Assembly (NCBI GenBank): GCA_001972305.1
Contig: BDDD01000051.1
Location: 581,652-645,651, forward strand
From: Cephalotus follicularis
Lineage: Eukaryota; Streptophyta; Magnoliopsida; Oxalidales; Cephalotaceae
Direction: 5' to 3'
Length of the DNA: 64,000 bases
Notes under the pieces: generated by a model
What the model was told of the DNA's origin: nothing
The model's database searches: none
Seen by the model: the letters and a program-made list of their open reading frames with translations, nothing else
Position numbers and translations under genes: made by a program
In this document: positions 54,222 through 64,000 of the stretch, piece after piece
Position numbering within the stretch: the stretch's first letter is position 1
Layout: every line of letters starts with the position of its first letter

Positions 54222-57200
54222 TCACTGGTAGTACTTCCTCAAATGCTCGGCATTCCAAGCTCTAGAAATATCCCTGCCCTCTAGAGTTTCAAGTTTGAAT
54301 GTTCCTGGGAGGAGCACTCTCTTCACCTTGTATGGTCCTTCCCAATTAGGGGCTAGCTTTCCTCTGGTACTGGTTGGATCTGCAATGGCTGAGTTGCGTA
54401 GTACTAGGTCTCCTTCTCTTAGTGGTCAGGGGTGTACCCTTTTGTTATAGTAACGACCCGCCCTCTGTTGGTATGCTGCAACTTTGATAGCCGCATTTTC
54501 TCTGAGCTCTTCCACTAAGTCGAGGAGGGTTCTTAACCCTTCTTCATTGTTTTCTTCGCTGAAATTTACAACTCTTGGTGACTAGACACCAATCTCCACC
54601 GGTATCATGACTTCAACTCTGAAACAAATGTTGTATGGGGACTCACCAGTTGTGGTCTGAGGAGTGGTTCTATAAGCCCATAGTACACTTGGTAGCTCCT
54701 CTGTCCATCTTCCTTTACTATGCTCAAGGCGCTTCTTTAAGCCCAAGATGATTTCTTTGTTGATGACCTCGGCTTGACCATTACTCTGGGGGTAGGCTAC
54801 CAAGGCTAGCCTGTGCTCTATTCTTCATTCCTTGCAGAAATCACGGAAAGCCTGGGAATCAAACTACTTCCCATTATCTGAGACTATTACTCGCGGTACT
54901 CCAAACCTGCATATGATTGATTTCCATATGAAGCTCTCCATGTTCTTCTCCGTGATTGTGGCCAGAGGTTCAGCTTCTACCCACTTGGTGAAGTAGTCTA
55001 CTGCCACAATGAGAAACTTTCTCTGTCCCGTTGCCACTGGTAATGGTCCGACAAAGTCTATCCCCCATTGTGCAAAGGGCCATGGGGCCATGATGGATGT
55101 CAGGGGTTCTGAAGGCCTTATGCTTATATTGGCGTACATATGGCACCTATCACACTTTCTCACAAAATCTATGGAATCCTGGTGCATGGTTGGCCTGAAA
55201 TAGCCCTGCCTCAATAACTTGTGTGACAAGGTTCTGCCTCCCGTGTGATTGCCACAAACTCCTTCATGGACTTCCCTTAGAGCATAATCGACCTCTAGGC
55301 GTATCATACACCTCAACCAAGGATAGGAAAAAGACCTTTTGTAGAGGATCCCATCTCTGAATTGGTACATGTTTGCTCGGTACACCAGCTTTCTGGCTTC
55401 AACGGGGTCCTTGGGAAGGATCTCGTTCCTCAGCCAATTTATAAATGGAGTAATCCAGTTGGGCTCATGTGGTGCATCTATGTCCATCACGTCTACTCCC
55501 GAGATGGTGGGCCTATCCAGGTAGTCCATCCGTACTGTTTTATTCTCTTGCAGCTCTTCCACTGTTGCTAATTTGGATAGCTGGTCTGCCCGGGCGTTTT
55601 CTGCTCTAGGCACCTTCAAGAATCTAATGGTTTGGAAGGCTGACTTCAAACTCTGAAAGTGTGTTAAATACTTGGTCATAGAATCTTCTCGGGCTTCGTA
55701 CTCCCCACTCGCCAAACCAACTACTAGCTGAGAATCACTGGTTGCTTCTAGTTTTTGTACTTCCAAGTGCTTCGCAATAGTCAATCCGGTGATAAGAGCT
55801 TCCCATTCGGCCTCATTGTTTGTGGCCTTGAACCTGAATCTCATAGAGTTCTATGGTCCATCCATCTGGACTGGACAACACCAACCCTGCTCCACTGCTA
55901 GAAATACAAGATGAACCATCCACGGACAACTTCAATACCCCTTTCTCTTCTTCGAAGGTTCCTTCTTCCATACAATCCGTGGGTGTATGATCTCCTATAA
56001 ATTCTGCCAAGACCTGTGATTTTATGGTTGGTCTGGCTTCAAACTTCACATCATACTCCCCCAATTCGATCGACCACTTCATCAACCTTCCCGAGAGGTC
56101 AGGGTTTGCTAGAACTTGCCTTAGTGACTGGTCGAATAGGACCTTGATGGTATGGGCTTGGAAGTATGGTCTCAACTTTCTTGTTGCTATGATCAGAGCA
56201 TAAGCAAATTTTTCTACCTCTGGATATCTCCCCTCAGCATCATTCAGGGCTTTGCTGACATAGTACACTGGCCTCTGAATTTTCTTCTCCTCCCTGACAA
56301 GCACTGTACTCACTGCGCCTATTGTTGCCGCAAGGTACAAATACAAATCCTCCCCATCCTTAGGCTTTGATATCAGGGGTGGGGAAGCAAGGTATTCCTT
56401 CAACTTGTTGAAGGCTACTTGACATTCATCCGTCCAAGAGAACTCCTTAGGGTCTCTCAATACCTTGAAGAAAGGGAGGCACTTCTCCGCTGACTTCGAG
56501 ATAAACCTGCTCAGGGCTGCTATTCTTCCATTCAACTTCTATATATCCCTGATGGTTTGAGGAGGCCTCATGCTCTGCACCGCTGAAATTTTCTATGGGT
56601 TGGCCTCTATGCCTCTGCTTGAGACCATGAACTCAAGGAACGTACCAGAGGTGACCCCAAAAATACACTTCGAATGATTGAGCTTCATCCCATATCTTCT
56701 CAATATTCCAAAGGTTTCCTCTAAGTCTCTAAAATGGGGGCTCCGCGCTGGGGTCTTGACGAGCATGTCGTCAATGTAAACCTCTATATTTCTCCCGATT
56801 TGTGGCTCAAAGATCTTGTTGACCAACTATTGGTAGGTTGCCCCAGCGTTCTTCAGTCCAAAGGGCATAACTTTATAACAGTACATGCCTCTGTCAGTGA
56901 TGAAGGATGTCTTGTTCTCGTCGGGCCCATACATGGGGATTTTATTATACCCCGAGTAGGCATCCAAGAAGCTTAGCATCCTGTAACCCGAGGTCGCATC
57001 CACCAGTTGATCAATCTTTGGGAGGGGAAAGTGATCTTTTGGGCAAGCCTTATTGAGGTCCGTGAAGTCAATACACATCCTCCACTTGCCGTTTGATTTC
57101 TTGACTAGGATCCGATTCGCCAGTCAGAATAGTGCACCTCCCTGACGAACCCCGCTTGTAATAGCTTGCTGACCACCTCGGTTATCACCTGCTGCCTCTC

Positions 57201-58147
57201 GGGAGAGAAGTTCATTTTCTTTTGCCTGATCGGAGGCCTCATGGAATCCATACTTAGCTTGTGCACCATTACATCTGGGCTGATCCCAGGGACCTCCTCT
57301 GCTGACCAGGCAAATACATCTTTATTATTTCTGAGGAATGCTAAAAGTTCCTCTTTCTCTACCTCTCCAAGTTGTGAGCCGACTTGGATAATTTTTTCCT
57401 TATTTCCCTCCTCCAAGGGCACCTGTACCACTTCTTCCACAGGTTGTGGACGCTCAAGTTCCACGTCCTCTCTGAGTTCCACATTTGCTATGGACAAATA
57501 TTTCTCCTTCCTCTTGTCTATCATGACAGTTTTGTAGCATTGTTGTGCTACCTGCTGATCTCCTCTGACCTCCCCCACACCAAACCTTGTTGGGAATTTT
57601 ATCATCAAGTGTCTCGCAACCCGGCCGCCCGATTATAGCGTTTTACGAGCTGGGTGTATCCACTACTAGGAACATCATTTGCAGCTGGGTCTGACGCGGG
57701 GCCATGCCTGCAACCACGGACAGGTCGATGGAACCCAGAGGATGGACCATCTCTCATGCAAAGCCAATCAGTGGGGTTTTCACGGGCCTGAGCTGATCAG
57801 TCGGTATCCGTAGCTGATAAAATGTATGTTTAAACAAGATATCGGTTCGAGCTCCCGCTATCTATTAAGATCCTCTTCATAGTGAAAAGTTACACCATAA
57901 GGGTTACCACCACTGGATCATCATGAGGGAGACGTACTCCCTCATAGTCCACCTCGAAAAAGGATATAACCTCCTCATTTCCACCAGTCTTTAGCCTCTT
58001 GCTATGCTGAATCTTTTGTACCGCAAGGGATTGCCTTCCATAGGACTTCCTAGCAGTTTTATGCTCGCCACCGGACTCGACCCCTCCAGAGATGGTGTGG
58101 ATGATACCTCTAGGCTGATGTTGCGGCTCCTCTGGCTGTTGTGGAGC
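54222..58147 (-). pseudogene. pol: Gypsy-4 pol, long open integrase segment
   Basis: Protease site DSGSS (complement of 57848-57862), then a shift. RT pieces 57608-57105 and 57078-56593 with YIDD at 56778-56767. First RNase H 56535 to about 56100; second RNase H-like domain from about 56000 through 55813, continuing in 55844-54864. That last frame (326 codons) covers the end of the RNase H-like domain, the intact HHCC zinc site (VHEGVCGNH, CDRC) and the integrase core with GIDFVG and SDNGK. The Glu lies in QSNGQAEV in 54803-54582. The end is at 54222 (AWNAEHLRKYYQ). This is the best-preserved integrase in the window. Confidence 0.85.
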
Positions 58148-59810
58148 TTATTCCCTGCGTTCCCTCCTATGCTGAGAAGTATTCCTATCCACATACTTGC
58201 GGAGGTACCCCTTGTGAATCAGGTCTTCTATCTGATTCTTCAGCTGTCTGCACTCCTCGGTATCGTGGTCGTGGTCATGATGGTACCAGCAGTACTTTTC
58301 TATGTCTCTCTTCTCAGCTGAGGACCTCATCGGCGCGGGCCATTGGATGGGGACCTTATCTTTTTCTACGGCAAGTATTCTGGTACGAGACTCCAGGAGT
58401 GGGGAAAAGTTGTTATAAGTCGGGATCAGCGCCCCTCCTCTGGATGAATTCTCTCTCCTAGAGAGTTTGTGTCTGAGATCATCTTTGTGCAGCTCAGACG
58501 TCTCATTTCTCTTCTCTTTCTTTCTGGGAGCATTTCGTGAATGCTCCCCTCTCTCCACCTGATGGCCCGACCAAGATTTTTTTTTCCTGACTGTCATCCC
58601 TTCCTCGACATTGATATACCACTCGGCTATTCTCAGCAGGTCCACCATATCCACCGTGGGCTTTTTCAGTACAGAGAAGGTAAAGGGAGAGTTGTCCTTC
58701 AGCCCACTACTGAGAGCCGCCAGAGCAAAGGATGGGTCCAGGTCTTTCACTGTAAGAGACTCCTTGTTGAATCTGGTGAGGTAGTCTCTTAGTGAATCAT
58801 CTCTCCCTGCACCACATTGATCAGATGGGTTAAGTTTCTCCTCTGAGTGGTGCTCTTGAGGAATTTGGTGACGAACAGCTCCACAAACTGGTCAAAGTTC
58901 TCCACTGAACCCACTGCCAGGGTCAAATACCACAACTGGACTGCTCCAGTCAGTGTTGCTGGGAATCCTTAGCAAAGTGTGGCATCTGATGCCTGGTGCA
59001 CCAACATGGTATGTATATAGGTGCGTACATGTTGAATGGGATCTGTGGAGCCATCATGCTGTTGGAGACTGGGGAACTGAAATCCACTGGGGAGATGCTC
59101 TTTCATTATCTCAGGTGTGAAGGGGTTGGCACTAATGTTGTGCACCTCGGCCAGATACCCCCTGGGCTGCTCGGCTCCACGGATCCTCCTTTCCATCTCC
59201 GCAAGCTTTTTGTTCATTTCTTGCTCAGCATCCTCTATGTTTCTAGCCCTGCTAGAAACCTGTGACTCCCCCTCCAATGTGGCTGTGTGGCCCAACCTTC
59301 TCCCCCGCACTATCCCGGTCCTGTGCGAGGCATTGGAGCGCACACGTATCTCCTCAGCATCCCCCTAGCGATCCACCTCCATTGCTTGATGCTCGGGATG
59401 CTCTGGTGGGGATTGTTGTTGCGATCCTGGGCAGTTGAAGACTCTGCCCTCTGAGATGCATTAATCTCAGGTCTCCTCCTCAGGGCTGTATCAACCCCTG
59501 GCCTCCTTGGGGGGTACGTGACCCTAGGCGGGTTTCGCCTTTGCCCACGAGGTTGTTGATTCTCCTAGACCGGTCTATGTGGTCCAGATTGTCCTCGGAT
59601 CACTGGTTGGGCAGGTCCGTCCTGATTTTGGTTGGCTAAGCTGGTAGCCAACAAGTTGGTAAGGTGCTCCACGCCTTGGAGCAACTGAGTGAACTACTCC
59701 CCAGTAATGGGAGCTTGCTCGGGAACCGCGACTTGATCGGTTTCAGTGGGTGGAACCTCTTGCACTCGGCTGCCGGTGGCTCATAAGTTGTTGTTGTTTC
59801 TTCTCGGCAT
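58148..59810 (-). pseudogene. gag: Gypsy-4 gag
   Basis: Start at 59810 (complement of CAT 59808-59810). An open stretch at 59343-58969 carries the RRIRGAEQPRGYLAEVHN region and DGSTDPIQHVRTYIHTMLV. A second, 58750-58148 (200 codons), carries the gag core end, a basic KKEKRNE segment and the zinc motif YCWYHHDHDHDTEEC, ending RRERRE. The frame is broken between the two and near 59400. Confidence 0.8.
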
Positions 59811-59836
59811 GATTCTTAGTAGCTTTTTGCTGTGTT

Positions 59837-59854
59837 TCCCACAGACGCGTCAAC
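59837..59854 (-). other. Gypsy-4 primer-binding site
   Basis: On the minus strand GTTGACGCGTCTGTGGG; two changes from the family form GTTGGCGCCGTCTGTGGG. Confidence 0.6.
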
Positions 59855-60355
59855 TGTTGATGCAAAAATCATTTCCTCAACAGTATCCTATGTGGAGGAC
59901 TTTGATTTGTTAGAGGAAACACTGAAATATGCCCGAGAAGAAGGTTTGGATGCAATGTCTGTGTTCCCTGCACAAATGAACAAGCTAGACGAATGTCCAG
60001 GAGGTTGATCTCTCGGGGACACTCCGACGTTCAAGTTAGATACTGTACAGAGAATACAAGGCTCTTTAGTATGCAAAAATGACTGACCTGTGTATAATCG
60101 TTGATTCCCTTATTTATAGTGCTCGAATGTAACTGCTGAGCATGAGAATCGAAGTTGATGTGTATTCCCTAAGGAAATGCCCGAGAATCACGGGCATATC
60201 CCTGATCTCCACCGGATTTTGTGCCATAGCGCAATTATGCATGATTCTTTGAGTTAATGACGCATGACCACGTGTCTGTGGCCCTGATGGACATCTAGCG
60301 TCATTGCCCGAGGACCACGTGGCAGGGCTTTTTAAATAGGATTTTTACCATATCA
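59855..60355 (-). repeat. Gypsy-4 LTR
   Basis: 501 bp, TGATATGG...GCATCAACA on the minus strand. Both CACGTG G-boxes are present (about 60270 and 60318), and TATAAATA is the complement of 60111-60118. Confidence 0.88.
60111..60118 (-). promoter_or_regulatory. Gypsy-4 LTR TATA box
   Basis: TATAAATA on the minus strand at the conserved family position. Confidence 0.55.
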
Positions 60356-60817
60356 AGAATAGTAAACATGCAGGATCTCTTTATGTGTAATATCGCTTAA
60401 AAATGACATATTTATGATTTATATTTTATAAATATAACAGTTATATTTGATAATGTATATGTATAAATCATATATATCAATATTAAAACAAATTGAACTT
60501 GTTTAACTATTTTGTTTTAATGCAACAATTTTAACCGTTAAACCAATTTTTCTCATACGTAATTATAACAGTTAAATTTGTTATATGTAGACTAAATTGT
60601 TAGAGACATTCAATTGATATGAAAATTGGTATAAACTCAACTCGACTCATTTCAACCCCTAAATTTGGTATGATTACAACTAATCCAAGTTAGACAATCT
60701 AAAAATATGACGTAGGTGTATGTCAATAAATCAATTAAAATAAAGTATAACTTAAACAACATAATTTGATGAAACATAGTTTATTAAGCAATTAAATTTT
60801 CCCATATAAATGAAAAA
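60356..60817. other. No gene: AT-rich sequence
   Basis: Nothing recognised between the Gypsy-4 LTR and the MITE. Confidence 0.5.
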
Positions 60818-61421
60818 GAGTAAACTAAAAAAACCTTCATAAGGTTCTCATACCATAAATATCTTATATTTTTAAATTTTACAAAAACTTCTCTAAGTTA
60901 TATAATCATCCAACAAATACCATAATCTAGGTTGAAAATACCAATAATACCCTCAATTTTATTTTTTTAACATATATTTTTCATTTTATTTTACAAAAAT
61001 ATTAGTATGTTACTCATTTATAGTCCGTTTTGAGAAAAAAAAAATACTCATTGATAAAATCTAAATGTCTTATTTCTAATATAACATGAGTTTCATTAAA
61101 AAAAGTTCATATGATTATATACTATTATTTAATCATTTATCTTTCAAACTGAATTGTCTTTGTTTTATATTTTACAAAAATATCCGTACGTTACTCATTT
61201 TTGCTCAAAACAGATTATAAACGAGTAACATACAAATATTTTCATTAGAAAAAGAAAAAAATATATTAAAAAAATAAAACTAATGGTATTACTGTTATTT
61301 TTAATATAGAAAAAGGTATTTGTTGAATAATTATATAATTTAAGGAGATTTTTGTAAAATATTAAAAGTAAAAAGATATATTTATAATCAAAAACTTCTA
61401 TCAAGTTTTTATAATTTACCC
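60818..61421. mobile_element. Mutator-like fold-back MITE, ~0.6 kb
   Basis: Arms of about 225 bp (60818-61045 and 61195-61421) are inverted complements. The outer ends read GAGTAAACTAAAAAAACCTT and, from the other side, GGGTAAATTATAAAAACTT. Inside, TTTTACAAAAA, TTATATAAT(C/T)AT(C/T)CAACAAATACC and GTATGTTACTC match in order. GGGTAAATTAyAxAAACC-type ends are common in plant Mutator-like MITEs. A clean 9-bp TSD is not visible (aatgaaaaa and ataaaataa). Confidence 0.7.
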
Positions 61422-64000
61422 ATAAAATAACATTCAATAAAACTTTATAGCTACCTTACCATATTAAGTTGTAAAGAAACAAAAATTTTATCATGGATTA
61501 CTAGATTGTACTATAATTGGCGAGGGAAGTATCCTCGATCAAGACAAGATAGGGCAAATTAGGTGATAGTTACTTGACGACTCTGGAGTGTGATACTTGA
61601 TGCTCTTTTTATAGCTTGACAGTAACTAAGGTTGTCACCATATGATCATCTAAGGAATATTGCCACGTTTAAAATGCGAAGGAAATATTCACAAAGAATC
61701 CCAGTAGCCACTATTTCTATGTGTGTTGAGAGGAAGATGCAATATGCAGACCCACTAGCTCTTTTGCCAGACAAATTATTGTGTATGTTCTGTGTAATAA
61801 ATTTAGTTTATACTATGTAATCATATATATCTTAAATTAAATCGATTAATTAAATAAATTTAATTAATTGATTAATTAATATTTATATAATTATGTTTTA
61901 TTGATTAAATATATGTACGCTGAATACATTTAAAAAAAAAAATTCATAATAGTATTTATGACAAAAAGATATTAGAAAGAGTTTGTTGACAAAAAGAATT
62001 AAGGAGATATTGTGATTCCATTTAATAATTTTTAAATCACAAGTAATTACTCTCAAAATTGTTGTAAACAGAGAATGCTTGAATCGAAACTTTTGAGGGA
62101 GTATGGGAAGTTAATTTTAACAAATAAAAAAACTGTTATATAAATTGTATCATTTGCATTGATCATCACACCGTCACTTGAAAAAAAATAAATCTAAGGG
62201 ATAGACAGTGCATTATTTGTTATAGGCACAGGTCTGATAGCACATAGATAATAATTAAATATTTACGTTTGTTATTAAACAAACACTTTTATTCATATTT
62301 AAGTTGTTGCTATTATTGATATTATATATTGGTGATTTAGGACTTGGTTACCCAATAAATTTAATACACATAATAACTTTTTTTCCGTGACATACTTGTC
62401 ATTAGAGAAAAAAATGTTACCAAGAAATTAAAAATTAAAGAGCGTTTTTAATCTAGTAATGTAATTAACTAAGTTAAAATGACAAAACATTATTAATATT
62501 TTTTAAAAATATCATTAATAATATATCAATTTTTAACTGTTTTCAAAATGCTCACCCGATGGTCTGACCTCATGTATGACATAGGCATAGAAAATAACAT
62601 GTAAGTAAAGGACGACAAAAAGCAATCAGGTTGCAAGTAGATTATACATGCATGGACCATTGACAAAGCTACAAAATCACATTATTGGTGCGCCACACAC
62701 TTTGCTTTCACGTTTAGTCGTTTACCATTCTTTTGCAGTATTTCCCTTTAAGACGTATAATCAATCCAAATTTGGTTTTGTTCAAGGTACATAGTCAATC
62801 TCTCGAGTACCGTCCGCTGGCAAATCTATAGATATTCCTCAGTGAAGCGGACATATTATTATTATTTTTAAATTATACATATTAGTTTTAATTTAATCAG
62901 ATATCCATAAAAATAATATAAAATAATCAATTATATAAATTGTTAGGTTTTTAGAGAGATAAGTGTGTATAGTTTAAATCAATAAATATTTTGTATTAAG
63001 TTTAAAATACTCTGCAGCGTTGCCTCCAGTTAGTACATTTATATTTATACTATGATTTTACTTTATTATGGGTTCTAGTCCAAATATGTTCAACTCTTAG
63101 GTTTTCACTTATTGGGTTTATATTAAAACATATTAATTAGATACCTAAGTATCCAATAATCTCCTCATATGTTTTACATGTAGCACAATCCAATACAGTG
63201 GACAGTGTGATGTCCAAACAAAATATGGATCACCTACATTCAAAATTCTCAAATAATTCAATCCAAGATATAATTTATCTAAGATGCATTTCATTATAAA
63301 AATAGACTAATCAAATATTTTAGACCCGTTCTAAACTCAATCCAACCGTCTCAAATAAAGAGTTTTAGAAACAGTCTAAAAACAAAATATGCAGAAAATC
63401 TCAAGTATATGTGAACCAAACAGAAAAACCAAAAATTGTAAAGGTAACTCGAAATGGACCATAGGTCTCATAAATACATGAGCTAAACAACATAGTCTCA
63501 TAAATAAAATGAACTAAAAGCAAAAAAATGGACAGCATGTGGAATGTCTCTACAACAGCAAAGAGATGGCATATCCCCCACAATCTTCACAACTCTAAAT
63601 GATATTACTCATCAAATAGATCATCCTGGTCAGGATCTCAATTCATATTCCATTTTCGCCATAATCTGTAAATCACCAAATATGAATTTCATATAAAATG
63701 AATTCAATTATCTGTGTAATTTATCAGAATAATGTCTAGTTCTACCAAGAAGAACTTAGCATCATATCAACAGGCTGAAAATATATATTAATGTCATTAA
63801 AGCCTTAATATCAAACTCAGAAACATCAGTACAAGTTTCAATTAAGAACAAGATCAAAACAGTTTATTTTACAAAGAACCGATTACTGTCAAGTTTCAAT
63901 TAAGAACAAGACAGAAACAAGTTTCATTCGCAAATGACAATTTCCATGTTTCCATTTGGAATGTCACAGTCATCTTATCCTTCTTGACTAAATTGTTTTA
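61422..64000. other. No gene: AT-rich sequence to the window end
   Basis: I see no supported coding frame, RNA gene or bounded element in 2.6 kb. A small TTAATTAAAT-type imperfect palindrome lies at about 61830-61885. A host gene beyond the right edge cannot be excluded. Confidence 0.5.

Larger units (their letters stand above)
53757..60355 (-). mobile_element. Gypsy-4: inverted 5' part of a Gypsy-1-family element
   Basis: On the minus strand: LTR (60355-59855), PBS, gag, pol and spacer, ending at 53757 where Gypsy-3 starts in the opposite direction. The two tails differ in extent by only about 25 bp. It lacks the antisense gene and 3' LTR. Confidence 0.85.

Noticed and set aside
47257..60355. 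Reading Gypsy-3 and Gypsy-4 as one retrotransposon with two LTRs
   Set aside because: The LTRs are in opposite orientation, both halves contain a full gag-pol, and no TSD brackets the pair.
61632..61820. 62-codon frame in the right flank
   Set aside because: Short, isolated, AT-rich context, no domain, no splice or promoter context that I can support.
63401..63583. 60-codon minus-strand hydrophobic frame near the window end
   Set aside because: Too short and without similarity that I recognise; could only be assessed with sequence beyond the window.

Overview
This is a plant nuclear repeat region, most likely from a flowering plant and probably a eudicot. It is AT-rich and I recognise no host gene in 64 kb. 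It holds nested transposable elements of nearly every plant class: a hAT DNA transposon, Mutator-like and other fold-back elements, a truncated LINE, a tRNA-derived SINE, one Ty1/copia element, four Ty3/gypsy copies of one family, and several large solo LTRs. The species cannot be named from this sequence.

Layout. (1) 55-5953: a hAT element with imperfect 8-bp target-site duplications (TSDs). It carries two convergent degenerate genes, a plant-transposon-protein gene on + and a hAT transposase on -, whose 3' ends share a mirrored copy of the same tail sequence. (2) 5954-9508: microsatellite, short tandem duplication, a LINE 3' end with a long TSD, then a 1.9-kb near-perfect palindrome with an exact 9-bp TSD (Mutator-type fold-back). 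(3) 9645-18478: a Ty1/copia element with short LTRs, a SINE in its leader, a 243-bp in-frame tandem duplication, and a 2,575-bp solo LTR inserted in the reverse transcriptase domain. (4) 19218-29645: Gypsy-1, a complete Ty3/gypsy element with a perfect TSD (gacaa), gag, pol with a second RNase H (Tat-type architecture), and an antisense gene between integrase and the 3' LTR. (5) 29646-37029: two copies of a palindromic MITE-like repeat and a cluster of three related solo or partial large LTRs. (6) 37205-46180: a ~0.5-kb fold-back element split by Gypsy-2. Gypsy-2 is a deletion derivative that kept gag and the antisense gene but lost almost all of pol; it is itself hit by a 1.65-kb TG...CA insertion in gag and a 0.65-kb solo LTR in its 3' LTR. 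(7) 47257-60355: Gypsy-3 (+) and Gypsy-4 (-), two copies joined tail to tail at 53756/53757, each lacking the antisense gene and 3' LTR. (8) 60356-64000: AT-rich sequence with one ~0.6-kb Mutator-like MITE and nothing else I can identify.

All coding regions contain stops or frameshifts, so the elements are probably not autonomous. The most interesting structures are the convergent two-gene hAT element with the mirrored tail, the Mutator-type palindrome, the antisense gene of the gypsy family with an apparently conserved spliceosomal intron, the tail-to-tail gypsy pair, and paired G-box motifs in the gypsy LTRs. Percent identities quoted are hand comparisons, not computed alignments.
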